A DNA stretch of 64,000 nt, from contig NZ_JAFFZN010000005.1 of NCBI RefSeq assembly GCF_017676385.1, positions 186,001-250,000 on the forward strand, given 5' to 3'. The position numbers and the translations under genes were made by a program. This stretch comes from Streptomyces spirodelae. Lineage in GTDB: Bacteria; Actinomycetota; Actinomycetes; Streptomycetales; Streptomycetaceae. The notes under the pieces were generated by a model. That model searched no databases. It had not been told where the DNA came from and saw only the letters and a list, made by a program, of their open reading frames with translations. Positions 1 to 8,708 of the stretch are shown one piece after another (within the stretch, counting starts at the first letter, position 1; each line of letters starts with the position of its first letter).

Positions 1-767
1 TTACGGTCGGTGGTGCCCGGGTTGGAGTAGGTCAGACCGGGCTTGACCAGGTTGTCCTGGAGCCACTTGAAGGTCTCGACGTTCTTCTTGCTGTCGATGG
101 TGTACTTGCCGCTGCCGTCGGTGTAACCGCCGCCGTTGCCCAGCTCCCACATCATCATCTCGCCCTGCGCCTCCTCGGGGCCGAGGGGCAGCGCGTAGGG
201 GGTGTCGGCGGCCTTGGACTTCTTTATCTTCTTCGCCGCGTCGGCGAGTTCGTCCCAGGTCTTCGGCGGGTTCTTGACGCCCGCCTTCTTGAAGATCTCC
301 TTGTTGTAGAAGAGCACCCGGGAGGAGGAGACCCACGGGATGCCGTACTGGGTGCCGTCCACCTCGCCGGCCTTGGCGAAGGAGGGGATGAGGTTCTGCT
401 TCGTCTTGGGCGAGAGCACGTCGTCGGCCTTGTAGAGCAGGTCGTCGGCGACCTTGTCGGCGTAGCCGCCGGTCTGCAGCAGGTCCGGAACGTTTCCGCT
501 CTGGATCATCGTCTTGACCTGCTTGTCGATGTCGTTCCAGTTGATGACCTGGACGTCGACCTTGATGTCCTTGTGCTTCTTCTCGAAGTCCTTGGCGACC
601 TCGTCCCAGTAGATCTTGGAGGCGTTGGACTTCTTGTCGCCGTAGTCGGCGGCCACCAGTTTGATGGTGTTCTTGTCCCCGGAGCCCCCGTCGTCACCGC
701 CACAGGCGGTGACGCTCAGTGCCATGGCGAGCACTGCGGCACCGGCCGCCACTGCTCTCTTGTTCAT
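1..767 (-). CDS. ABC sugar-binding lipoprotein (partial, C-terminus outside window)
   Basis: The reading frame is open from the ATG at 765-767 to the window edge, giving about 255 residues of a family 1 extracellular solute-binding protein. The N-terminus MNKRAVAAGAAVLAMALSVT followed by ACGGDDGG is a lipoprotein signal with its lipobox cysteine at residue 22, so the protein should sit on the outer face of the membrane. Later segments such as WVSSSRVLFYNKEIFKKAG and PKTWDELADAAKKI are typical of sugar-binding components. The next genes on this strand lie beyond the left edge, so the substrate and permeases are unknown. It follows the NgcEFG-like operon in the same direction but has its own 255-bp upstream region, so it is probably a separate unit. 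Confidence 0.85.
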   Translation of the reverse strand, partial: MNKRAVAAGAAVLAMALSVTACGGDDGGSGDKNTIKLVAADYGDKKSNASKIYWDEVAKDFEKKHKDIKVDVQVINWNDIDKQVKTMIQSGNVPDLLQTGGYADKVADDLLYKADDVLSPKTKQNLIPSFAKAGEVDGTQYGIPWVSSSRVLFYNKEIFKKAGVKNPPKTWDELADAAKKIKKSKAADTPYALPLGPEEAQGEMMMWELGNGGGYTDGSGKYTIDSKKNVETFKWLQDNLVKPGLTYSNPGTTDR

Positions 768-780
768 GTTGCTCAACCCT

Positions 781-796
781 TCGACATCGGTGTCGA
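781..796. promoter_or_regulatory. Inverted repeat in the leader of the binding-protein gene
   Basis: TCGACATCGGTGTCGA has 6-bp arms around a 4-bp centre and ends 14 nt upstream of the start codon at 767. It could be a repressor site or a hairpin just above the ribosome binding site. The rest of 768-1022 shows nothing else convincing except the hairpin at 944-959. Confidence 0.25.
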
Positions 797-943
797 CTTG
801 CTCGCAGGTGGTACGTCACTCCGGGCGCGACCCGGTCCCCCAGGCAACGTCGGGCGAGGAGAGCCCCGAACTGCTCGGCGAGGTGATCCCCGTGCCGCTA
901 CGGCGCAGAGACTACTCACGGCATATTCCGCCGCACAGGTCTA

Positions 944-959
944 GGCCACTTTCGTGGCC
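944..959 (-). terminator. Short hairpin after the permease operon
   Basis: GGCCAC-TTTC-GTGGCC forms a 6-bp perfect stem 64 bp after the stop of the permease gene that ends at 1023. There is no T-run, which is usual for Streptomyces terminators. It may separate the NgcEFG-like operon from the next binding-protein gene. Confidence 0.35.
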
Positions 960-1022
960 AACCTGAAATCACTGCCGGGCACCGCAGGTTCGGGCGGACC
1001 GTCCGAGGGTATGTCCGGCGCC

Positions 1023-1976
1023 CTACTTCAGGGCGCCCGCGGTCAGCCCCGCCTGCACCTGACGCTGGAAGACGGCATAGACCACCAGCACCGGGACCAT
1101 CGCGATGGTCAGCCCCGCGAAGAGGGCGCCCCAGTCTCCCGCGTATCCCTGGGAGACCGTCAACGCCGCCAGCCCCTGCGGCAGGACGTAGTTGTTCTCG
1201 TCCTCGTTGTTGAGCAGCAGCGGCAGCAGGTACTGGTTCCACTGACCGAGGAAGTTGAAGATCCCGATGCTCACCAGCCCCGGCTTGGCCATCGGCAGCA
1301 TCACCTGGAAGAACGTCCGGGTGTGCGAGGCCCCGTCGATCATCGCCGCCTCCTGCACCCCGCTGGGCAGGGTGCGGAAGAACGAGGTGAGGAAGAAGGT
1401 GGTGAACGGCAGCGAGTAGGCGATGTAGGCGATGATCAGGCCAGGGCGGGTGTCCAGCAGGGACATGTTGTCCATGATCGTGAACAGCGGGATCAGCGCC
1501 AGGATGACCGGGAACATCATGCCGCCCGCGAACAGCAGGAAGATGAACCGGTTGCCGGGGAAGGTGAAGCGGGCGATGACGTAGGCCGCCATCGAGCCCA
1601 GCAGCATGGTGCCGGTCAGCGAGCCCGCCAGGATGATCAGGGAGTTGAACGCGTACCGGCCGATCTTCGCCTCGGTCCAGGCGTTGGCGAAGTTCTGCCA
1701 GTGGATGGAGGTCGGCAGGCCCATCGGGTCGTTGAGGAAGTCCGCCGTGGGCCGGAAGGCCGTCAGCGCCACCCAGACCAGCGGACCCGCGGCCATGACG
1801 ACCCACGCGATCAGGAAGGCGTGCGAGAAGACGTTCAGCACCCCGCTCTCGCCGCGCCCGGACCCCTTGGACGAGGACGCGGAGGGGGCCGGGGAGACGG
1901 ACGCGGCAGCTGCGGAGGGCGGGGCGTCGGCCGACTGGTCGGTGACGGCGTCGGTGGGCATCGGTTCGGCACTCAT
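1023..1976 (-). CDS. Sugar ABC transporter permease, NgcG/MalG type
   Basis: 317 residues. About 45 disordered Ala/Ser/Pro-rich residues precede six predicted membrane segments. The cytoplasmic EAA loop that contacts the ATPase is clear at EAAMIDGASHTRTFFQVMLP. It is the third gene of a binding protein-permease-permease operon and starts 18 bp after the preceding permease gene ends. No ATPase gene is present. Streptomyces sugar importers of this class commonly share the multitask ATPase MsiK encoded elsewhere, so that is the likely partner. Assignment to the NgcG branch rests on the NgcE-like binding protein of the same operon; MalG-type permease is the safe reading. Confidence 0.85.
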   Translation of the reverse strand: MSAEPMPTDAVTDQSADAPPSAAAASVSPAPSASSSKGSGRGESGVLNVFSHAFLIAWVVMAAGPLVWVALTAFRPTADFLNDPMGLPTSIHWQNFANAWTEAKIGRYAFNSLIILAGSLTGTMLLGSMAAYVIARFTFPGNRFIFLLFAGGMMFPVILALIPLFTIMDNMSLLDTRPGLIIAYIAYSLPFTTFFLTSFFRTLPSGVQEAAMIDGASHTRTFFQVMLPMAKPGLVSIGIFNFLGQWNQYLLPLLLNNEDENNYVLPQGLAALTVSQGYAGDWGALFAGLTIAMVPVLVVYAVFQRQVQAGLTAGALK

Positions 1977-1994
1977 CGCTTCGCTTCCCGCTTC

Positions 1995-3047
1995 TCAGTA
2001 CTCGATCTGGTCACGGCGTCCGATCCTCATCACGATCAGCGTGAAGATCATGCTCAGCACGAGGAGCACCACGCCGATGGCCGTGGCATAGCCGAACTGG
2101 CCCTCCCTGAACCGCTCGTACAGGTAGACGGGGGTCACCTTCAGCGCGTGCGGCGGCACCATGATGAGTACCACCGCGAAGGCGTCCAGGGCCTGGATGC
2201 CCATATAGATCCAGCCGGTGCGCACGGTGTCCCAGATCAGCGGCAGCGTGACCCGGAAGAAGGTGGCCGCGCGCCCGGCGCCGTCCAGCAGCGCGGCCTC
2301 GTAGATGTCCTTGGGGATGGCGCCCATCGCAGCCGAGAAGAGCACCACGTAGAAGCCGACGAAGCTCCAGGCGATCACCGCCATGGTGGAGAACAGCGCC
2401 AGCTTGTAGTCGCCGCCCAGCCAGCGCTGCTCCAGGCTCTCCAGGCCCACGGAGCCGAGCAGACCGTTGAGCAGGCCGCTGCGGGAACTGTAGACCTGCT
2501 GCCACACAACGGCGATCAGCGCGATGGACAGCACCTGCGGGAAGAAGTAGACGATCTTGTAGACCGAGGAGCCTGCCACGCCCGAGACCGCCCGGCCCCT
2601 GCGGTGCCGTCCACCTGCGGTGATCATGTAGGCGAAGAAGATGCCCAGCGTCAGGGTGATCAGCGGAACGACGACCAGGAGCAGCAGGCTGGACTGCAGC
2701 GAGTCCCAGAACTTCTCGTCGTTCCACATCTTCACGTAGTTGTCGCCGCCGACGAAATTCGCCGTGGTGCCGCCCGCCCAGTCCGTGAACGAGTAGTAGA
2801 TCGCCTGCAGGAACGGGGAGATGACGAAGACCGCGTAGAAGAGCAGCGGCAGGGCCAGAAAGCCCACGATGAACCGGTATTTGTCCAGCGTGCGGTATCT
2901 GCGGTCGTTGCGCACCCGCTCCGGGGTGAACCGGGGCGGCAGGACGACGGCCATCGCGAAGGCCAACTGGCTGCTCGTCCGTGCTCGCCCGGAAGGCCGC
3001 TTCCCGCTCGTCTGCCCGCCCGTGGCCGGCCGTGTCTCAGTCTTCAC
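1995..3047 (-). CDS. Sugar ABC transporter permease, NgcF/MalF type
   Basis: 350 residues with six or more membrane segments, starting at about residue 57 after a basic N-terminus. The EAA loop EAALLDGAGRAATFFRVTLP is present. A loop containing GGRHRRGRAVSG, rich in Arg and Gly, interrupts the membrane region near residue 150 and is less common in MalF-type proteins. It lies 43 bp downstream of the binding-protein gene and 18 bp upstream of the second permease gene, so one transcript is expected. Together the three proteins import a sugar or an oligosaccharide; the ATPase must come from elsewhere. Confidence 0.85.
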   Translation of the reverse strand: MKTETRPATGGQTSGKRPSGRARTSSQLAFAMAVVLPPRFTPERVRNDRRYRTLDKYRFIVGFLALPLLFYAVFVISPFLQAIYYSFTDWAGGTTANFVGGDNYVKMWNDEKFWDSLQSSLLLLVVVPLITLTLGIFFAYMITAGGRHRRGRAVSGVAGSSVYKIVYFFPQVLSIALIAVVWQQVYSSRSGLLNGLLGSVGLESLEQRWLGGDYKLALFSTMAVIAWSFVGFYVVLFSAAMGAIPKDIYEAALLDGAGRAATFFRVTLPLIWDTVRTGWIYMGIQALDAFAVVLIMVPPHALKVTPVYLYERFREGQFGYATAIGVVLLVLSMIFTLIVMRIGRRDQIEY

Positions 3048-3090
3048 GCCGCTCCGATTCTCCCCGGGGCTCCGCCGCCACCCCGTCCGC

Positions 3091-4521
3091 TCAGGACTTC
3101 TTGATCTTCGTGACGTCGGGGTCCTTGGCGGTGCGGTCGGCAGCCTTCTGCATCGCGCTCGTGGCCTCCTTCACCGAGGTCTCGCCGTTCATGAACTTCC
3201 CGATGACCGCGTCGAAGTCCACCCGCCACAGATCGGCGTACCACTCCTTGAAGAACGCGATCACGATGTTGTCGCCGGCGGCCTTGACCGCCTGCTGCGC
3301 GCTGTTCACGCCAGGCGGCAGTTTCATACCGTCGATGGCGCCCTTGACCACGGGCATCGAAGAGACCTCACGGAAGAGGTTCACCGCGGCCTTCTTGCTG
3401 TACATCATCCGCATCCACTCCAGGCCGCCCTGCCGGTTCGAAGCCTTGGCCGGGATGATGTACGGCTCGCCGGGCGGCGCGTAGAGGGTGCCGAAGGGCA
3501 TCGCGTCGCCCTTGTCGAGAGAGGGCGTCGCACCGACCCGCATCTCGAAATCCTTGGGCGTGGTGTCCTTCGCCTCGTTCTCCACCCAGGAGCCGTCCGG
3601 AATGAAGACGGCCTTGCCCTTCGTCCAGGCGGTCTGCGCCTCGATATGGGCGTTCTTGCCGTCGAAACCGGTCAGCACGTACTTCTTGGCGAGCAGTTCC
3701 TCGTAGGCTTCGAAGACCTGCTTGACCGCGTCGGTCTTCCAGGCGTTCGGCTCCAGGTAGTCGAAGGCGTCCAGCTGCTTGCGGCCGCCCGCCTGGCCGA
3801 ACATGGCGTACATGCTGAAGAACATGTAGCGGGGGTGGCCCGCCGGGTACGTCCAGCCGTGCAGCCCCTTCTTCTTGGCCTTCTTGCAGAGGGCCAGCAT
3901 GTCGTCCCAGGTCTTCGGGTACGCGGTCTCCAGCTTCTCGCGGAGCATCGTGTCCGAGTACCAGATGCCGTAGACGGTCTGGGCGATGTTGAGCTGATAG
4001 CAGGCGTCGCTGCCGAACTGGCCCATCTCCAGGACGCCGGGCACCAGAGTGTCGCGCACCTTGACGTCCGGGTCGTCCCAACTCGGTGCGTCGAGCAGTT
4101 CGGTCACATCGCTGACCTGCTTGTTCTTGACGAGCTTGGAGATGGACATCATCTCGGCGCCGGAGTTGTTGACCACGTCCGGCGGGTCGCCCTTGATGAT
4201 CCGCGGCTGAACCTGAGTGGCGATTCGCTCGGTCTTCTTCTGGTCGAGCTCCGCCTTGGGATACTGCTTCTCGTACATGTCGCTGACGAAGCGCGCGTAC
4301 TTGTCGTCGTATCCGCCGTTGAAGACGTAGACCTGCAAAGCGGCGTCTTTTTTGACGGAGAGCGGGTTCTCGGCCGACTTCTTGCCCTTCTCGGCCTTCT
4401 TGTCGTCGCCGCCACCGGTGGCGCAGGACGTCAGCGAGCCGAGGGCCGGCACGGCGAGCAGTCCGGCCGCGGTGGCCTTGACGACATCGCGACGGTTGAC
4501 GCTGTTGGTTCCCATGCTCAA
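3091..4521 (-). CDS. NgcE-like sugar-binding lipoprotein of an ABC transporter
   Basis: 476 residues. The N-terminus carries a twin-arginine lipoprotein signal: NRRDVVKATAAG, a hydrophobic stretch, then the lipobox LTSC. The mature part has landmarks that I recall from NgcE, the N-acetylglucosamine/chitobiose binding protein of Streptomyces: FNGGYDDKYARF, DVVNNSGAEMM, PKTWDDMLALCKKAKKKG, and FIPDGSWVENEAKDTTPKDF. It heads an operon with two permease genes. The divergent neighbour is a secreted GH92 alpha-mannosidase, so mannose or manno-oligosaccharide uptake is as plausible as N-acetylglucosamine uptake. The family call is by remembered similarity, not a search; the substrate is an inference from context. 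Confidence 0.8.
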   Translation of the reverse strand: MSMGTNSVNRRDVVKATAAGLLAVPALGSLTSCATGGGDDKKAEKGKKSAENPLSVKKDAALQVYVFNGGYDDKYARFVSDMYEKQYPKAELDQKKTERIATQVQPRIIKGDPPDVVNNSGAEMMSISKLVKNKQVSDVTELLDAPSWDDPDVKVRDTLVPGVLEMGQFGSDACYQLNIAQTVYGIWYSDTMLREKLETAYPKTWDDMLALCKKAKKKGLHGWTYPAGHPRYMFFSMYAMFGQAGGRKQLDAFDYLEPNAWKTDAVKQVFEAYEELLAKKYVLTGFDGKNAHIEAQTAWTKGKAVFIPDGSWVENEAKDTTPKDFEMRVGATPSLDKGDAMPFGTLYAPPGEPYIIPAKASNRQGGLEWMRMMYSKKAAVNLFREVSSMPVVKGAIDGMKLPPGVNSAQQAVKAAGDNIVIAFFKEWYADLWRVDFDAVIGKFMNGETSVKEATSAMQKAADRTAKDPDVTKIKKS

Positions 4522-4541
4522 GTCCTCGCCTTCTCCAGGAC

Positions 4542-4793
4542 TCAGGCGGTGTACCGGTCTCCCGTCAACTCGCCACCGGCGAAGGGCCCGACACCGCGGG
4601 TCAGTGCAAGCTGGGTGGTGCGGTGGTACGGATCTTGCGGATGGTGCGCCAGTGAAGCGGCGCCCGCGCGCGGGTACCGTTCAAGGTGGGACAGGTATAG
4701 TCCACTCTTCGCCACCTGGGCAAGATCGAGAACGTTCCGGCCCGCCATCTTTCCCGAGTTGAGACCTGTGCGGATTTCCACTTCTTCCGACAT
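4542..4793 (-). CDS. Possible small protein upstream of the sugar operon
   Basis: An 83-residue frame (starting MSEEVEIRTGLNSGK) begins with ATG at 4791-4793. A plausible ribosome site, GGGAG, lies a few bases upstream. It stops 20 bp before the binding-protein start, so it could be the first gene of that operon. I recognise no family. There is no membrane segment, and third-position G/C is present but weaker than in neighbours. It could instead be a leader region. If it is not a gene, 4522-4886 is a 365-bp divergent regulatory region. Confidence 0.35.
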   Translation of the reverse strand: MSEEVEIRTGLNSGKMAGRNVLDLAQVAKSGLYLSHLERYPRAGAASLAHHPQDPYHRTTQLALTRGVGPFAGGELTGDRYTA

Positions 4794-4854
4794 CTCCAAC
4801 TCCCTTGACACCAGGGCGTTTACGTACGTTACTGGTCGCTGAAATCCACAATCT

Positions 4855-4866
4855 GACAACGTTGTC
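4855..4866. promoter_or_regulatory. LacI-type palindromic operator
   Basis: GACAACGTTGTC is a perfect 12-bp palindrome with a central CG step, the form typical of LacI/GalR-family operators. The flanks extend it weakly (T before, G after). It lies between the sugar ABC operon and the alpha-mannosidase gene, 20 bp upstream of the annotated mannosidase start. A TTGACA hexamer lies nearby at 4805-4810. No LacI gene is in the window, so the regulator must be encoded elsewhere. Confidence 0.55.
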
Positions 4867-4886
4867 GGCCTGTTTGAGAGGTCCGC

Positions 4887-7800
4887 GTGCGCCGCAGCCC
4901 CCTGCCGTCCTGTCCCCGGTCCGCCCGCGAGGCCCTCGCCGCAATGAGCCGCTCGGCCTCGGTCCTCTCCGGCGCGGGGGTGCCGTTGGCGGTGATCCGC
5001 GGACTGCGGGTGGGTGGTGGCTCGTGGGGGCGCCGCCACAGGCGCAGGGCCGGCAAGGGCAGGCTGTCTGCGGGGCGAGCGAGACCGGGCGGGCGGGCGA
5101 TCTCCGCCCAGCGGGCCCGTCGATGGGCGTTCGCCGTGGTGCTCGCCTTACTTGTCACCTGCACCGCGCAGGTGACGACCGCGACGGCGGCACCCGACCC
5201 GGGCACGGGCCCGCGCGGTACGCGGTTCGCGTCGTCGTTCGAGCCGGACACCCCGGCGCCCGACTGGAACGACACCGTGGAGACCGACCCCGACGGCAGG
5301 CCCCGTGCCGACGGTGTCACCGCCGACGGGAAGCCGGGCCTGGCCACCCGCACCGGCAGCGGGCCCCACTCCTCGCCCACGGCCAAGACCCGGGCGGGCT
5401 TCACCGGCACGCACGCCCTGCGCTTCGCGGGTGAGCACACGGTGCCGGGCCGTGGGTACGCGTACAACAAGGTCTTCGACGTCGATGTCACGGTCACCCG
5501 CGACACCGTGCTCTCCTACCGGCTCTTCCCGGAGATGACCGGGGACGACCACTCCTACACCGCCACCCACGTGGCCGTCGACCTCGTCTTCACCGACGGC
5601 AGCCACCTCAGCGAGCTGCACGCCGCCGACCAGCACGGCAATCGCCTGAACCCGGCCGCGCAGGGCGCGGCCAAGACGCTGTACGTCAACCAGTGGAACA
5701 ACGTCGTGGCCGCGATCGGGCGCGTCGCCGAGGGCAGGACCGTGGACAGGGTGCTGCTCGGTTACGACGCTCCGGCCGGACCGGTGAGCGGCACCCGCGC
5801 CTTCCGCGGCTGGCTCGACGACGTCCGCCTCGCCCCGCAGCGGCCGGCCGAGCCGAAGGCGCACCTGTCCGACCACGTCGTCACCACCCGGGGCACCAAT
5901 TCGAGCGGCTCGTTCTCGCGCGGCAACAACTTCCCCGCCACGGCGGTTCCGCACGGCTTCAACTTCTGGACGCCGGTCACCAACGCGGGCGCCAAGGACT
6001 GGCTGTACGAGTACGCGCGCAGGAACAACGCCGACAACCTGCCGACGCTGCAGGCCCTCAGCGCGAGCCATGAACCGAGCCCGTGGATGGGCGACCGGCA
6101 GACGTTCCAGGTCATGCCGTCCGCGGCGAAGGGGACCCCGGATGTCTCGCGGACGGCCCGCGCGCTGCCCTTCCGGCACTCCGAGGAGACGGCCAGGCCG
6201 CACTACTACGGGGTCACCTTCACCAACGGGCTGCGAGCCGAGGTCACCCCGACCGACCACGCCGCGATGATGCGCTTCACCTTCCCGCAGAAGGACGCCG
6301 CGCTGCTCTTCGACAACGTCGACGACAACGCCGGGCTCGCTCTCGACACCGGCAGGGGCGTCGTCCACGGCTGGTCCGACGTCAGGAGCGGGCTGTCGGC
6401 CGGGGCGACCCGGATGTTCGTCTACGCCGAGTTCGACGCGCCGGTCACCGGCGGGAGCAAGCTGGCGGGCGGCGGCAGCAAGGACGCCGCCGGCTATCTG
6501 CGCTTCGACCCCGGCGCCGACCGCACCGTCACCATGCGGACAGCCACCTCGCTGATCAGCGTCGAACAGGCGAAGGCCAATCTGCGTGCCGAGATCCCGG
6601 CCGGCCGCTCCTTCGCGCAGGTCGAGAAGCGGGCGCAGCAGCGCTGGGACGATCTGCTGGGTGTCGTCGAGGTCGAGGGCGCCACCCCTGACCAGCTCAC
6701 CACGCTCTACTCCAACCTCTACCGGCTCTACCTGTACCCCAACGCAGGCCATGAGCGGGTCCGCGGGAGAGTCCGGTACGCCAGCCCCTTCTCCCCCGCC
6801 GAGAAGCCGGACACCCCCACCGAGACCGGGTCGAAGATCGTCGAGGGCGAGGTGTACGTCAACAACGGCTTCTGGGACACCTATCGCACCACCTGGCCCG
6901 CGTACTCCCTCCTCACGCCCCGGCAGGCGGGCCGGATGGCCGACGGGTTCGTACAGCAGTACAAGGACGGCGGCTGGATCTCCCGCTGGTCCTCACCCGG
7001 CTACGCCGATCTGATGACCGGTACCTCCTCCGATGTCGCCTTCGCCGACGCGTACCTCAAGGGTGTCGACTTCGACGCGGAAGCCGCCTACGAGGCCGCC
7101 GTCAAGAACGCCACCGTGGCACCGCCCGACCCCGGCGTGGGCCGCAAGGGCATGGCCACCTCCCCCTTCCTGGGCTACACCAGCACCGACACCAAGGAGG
7201 GCATGTCCTGGGCGCTGGAGGGCTATCTCAACGACTTCGGCATCGCGCAGCTGGGCAAGGCGCTCCACAAGAAGACCGGGAAGAAGCGCTACAAGGAGGA
7301 GTCCGCCTACTTCCTCCAGCGCGCCCGCGGCTACGTCCGTCTCTTCGACGAGAAGGTCGGCTTCTTCCAGGGCCGCGACCGCGACGGCTCCTGGCGGCTC
7401 GCACCCGACGCCTACGACCCGCGGGTGTGGGGCTACGACTACACCGAGACCAACGGCTGGAACTTCGCCTTCACCGCGCCTCAGGACACCAAGGGCCTGG
7501 CCAACCTCTACGGCGGACGTCGCGCCCTCGCCAAGAAGCTGGATCGCTACTTCGGTACGCCCGAGACCGGCGAGGAGAAGTACGCGGGCAGCTATGGCGG
7601 CGTCATCCATGAGATGACCGAGGCCCGCGACGTGCGGATGGGCATGTACGGGCACAGCAACCAGCCGTCGCACCACATCGCGTATATGTACGACGCGGCA
7701 GGCCAGCCGTGGAAGACGCAGGCCAAGGTCCGCGAAGTGCTCTCCCGGCTCTACGTAGGCAGCGAGATCGGCCAGGGCTACCCCGGCGACGAGGACAACG

Positions 7801-8498
7801 GGGAGATGTCGGCCTGGTACGTCTTCAGCGCGCTGGGCTTCTACCCGCTGGTGATGGGCTCCCCCGAATACGCGGTCGGCTCCCCGCTGTTCACCAAGGC
7901 CACCGTCCATCTGGAAGGCGGCCGGGACCTGGTGGTCAAGGCGCCGAAGAACAGCGCACGGAACGTCTACGTACAAGGGCTGAAGGTCAACGGCAAGGCG
8001 TGGCGCTCCACCGCGCTGCCGCACAAGCTGCTGGCCAAGGGCGGCACCCTGGAGTTCACCATGGGGCCGAAGCCGTCGAAGTGGGGCTCCGGACGTGGCA
8101 GCGCACCCTCCTCCCTCACCCACGACGACAAGGTGCCCTCACCGGAGGCCGACGTCAGCGAGCCCGGCGGCTCCCCGCTGCTGGACAACACCTCCACCAC
8201 GGCCGCCGACGTCACCACCGACCCCGACCCGGTCCCTGTGCACGAGGGCGCCCGCGTCACCTCGTACACCCTCACCTCCGACGACCGTACGAAGGCCCCC
8301 GGCAGCTGGCGGCTGGAGGGCTCGCGGGACGGCAAGCGGTGGCGCACCGTGGACCGCCGCACGGACGAGACGTTCCGCTGGGACAAGCAGACCCGGGTCT
8401 TCACCCTCCCCCACCCCGCCCGCTACCGCACCTACCGCCTGGTCCCCACCCGGCCGGGAGCCCGCCTGGCGGAGCTGGAGCTCTTGGGTAAACGGTGA
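4887..8498 (+). CDS. Secreted GH92 alpha-1,2-mannosidase with C-terminal F5/8-type domain
   Basis: 1203 residues as annotated from a GTG. GH92 enzymes are exo-acting, calcium-dependent, inverting alpha-mannosidases that trim mannans and N-glycans. The catalytic region is clear: ETNGWNFAFTAPQD near residue 853, HEMTEARDVRMGMYGHSNQP, and GYPGDEDNGEMSAWYVFSA near residue 966, which carries the acidic residues of the family. A beta-rich domain precedes it (about 110-290). The last 90 residues (SWRLEGSRDGKRWRTVDRRT) look like a discoidin/F5-8 type C carbohydrate-binding module. The signal peptide (RRWAFAVVLALLVT...TATAA) begins only near residue 74, so the true start is probably later, for example the GTG near 5010. 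It is divergent from the sugar ABC operon, which may import the released sugar. Confidence 0.9.
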   Translation: MRRSPLPSCPRSAREALAAMSRSASVLSGAGVPLAVIRGLRVGGGSWGRRHRRRAGKGRLSAGRARPGGRAISAQRARRWAFAVVLALLVTCTAQVTTATAAPDPGTGPRGTRFASSFEPDTPAPDWNDTVETDPDGRPRADGVTADGKPGLATRTGSGPHSSPTAKTRAGFTGTHALRFAGEHTVPGRGYAYNKVFDVDVTVTRDTVLSYRLFPEMTGDDHSYTATHVAVDLVFTDGSHLSELHAADQHGNRLNPAAQGAAKTLYVNQWNNVVAAIGRVAEGRTVDRVLLGYDAPAGPVSGTRAFRGWLDDVRLAPQRPAEPKAHLSDHVVTTRGTNSSGSFSRGNNFPATAVPHGFNFWTPVTNAGAKDWLYEYARRNNADNLPTLQALSASHEPSPWMGDRQTFQVMPSAAKGTPDVSRTARALPFRHSEETARPHYYGVTFTNGLRAEVTPTDHAAMMRFTFPQKDAALLFDNVDDNAGLALDTGRGVVHGWSDVRSGLSAGATRMFVYAEFDAPVTGGSKLAGGGSKDAAGYLRFDPGADRTVTMRTATSLISVEQAKANLRAEIPAGRSFAQVEKRAQQRWDDLLGVVEVEGATPDQLTTLYSNLYRLYLYPNAGHERVRGRVRYASPFSPAEKPDTPTETGSKIVEGEVYVNNGFWDTYRTTWPAYSLLTPRQAGRMADGFVQQYKDGGWISRWSSPGYADLMTGTSSDVAFADAYLKGVDFDAEAAYEAAVKNATVAPPDPGVGRKGMATSPFLGYTSTDTKEGMSWALEGYLNDFGIAQLGKALHKKTGKKRYKEESAYFLQRARGYVRLFDEKVGFFQGRDRDGSWRLAPDAYDPRVWGYDYTETNGWNFAFTAPQDTKGLANLYGGRRALAKKLDRYFGTPETGEEKYAGSYGGVIHEMTEARDVRMGMYGHSNQPSHHIAYMYDAAGQPWKTQAKVREVLSRLYVGSEIGQGYPGDEDNGEMSAWYVFSALGFYPLVMGSPEYAVGSPLFTKATVHLEGGRDLVVKAPKNSARNVYVQGLKVNGKAWRSTALPHKLLAKGGTLEFTMGPKPSKWGSGRGSAPSSLTHDDKVPSPEADVSEPGGSPLLDNTSTTAADVTTDPDPVPVHEGARVTSYTLTSDDRTKAPGSWRLEGSRDGKRWRTVDRRTDETFRWDKQTRVFTLPHPARYRTYRLVPTRPGARLAELELLGKR

Positions 8499-8620
8499 GG
8501 ACACACGAACCCGTCGCAGCAGTGCGTGGGCTCCCTTCACTTCCAACGACCGAAATAACCCTATTTGCCCGGAATGCCACTTCGCCCTTGGGTAAATACG
8601 CGACCGCTACAGTCAAGACT

Positions 8621-8660
8621 GCACCCTTCTGTGACACCTCGCATACAATCTGTTGCGTAG
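8621..8660 (+). promoter_or_regulatory. Possible promoter of the WXG-like cassette
   Basis: TACAAT at 8644-8649 is a good -10 hexamer, but the -35 is weak (CTGTGA lies slightly too close). Transcription would start near 8656, about 50 nt before the first gene. The rest of the intergenic stretch 8499-8708 is AT-richer than the flanks and shows nothing else. Confidence 0.35.
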
Positions 8661-8708
8661 ATGCGACCGCTGTCGACCTGTGACCAGGCGAACAGCGCGA
8701 GGGGGGAA

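Noticed and set aside
954..4842. Long plus-strand frames (954-3104 and 2869-4842)
   Set aside because: They run antisense to the ABC permease and binding-protein genes, which have clear signatures.
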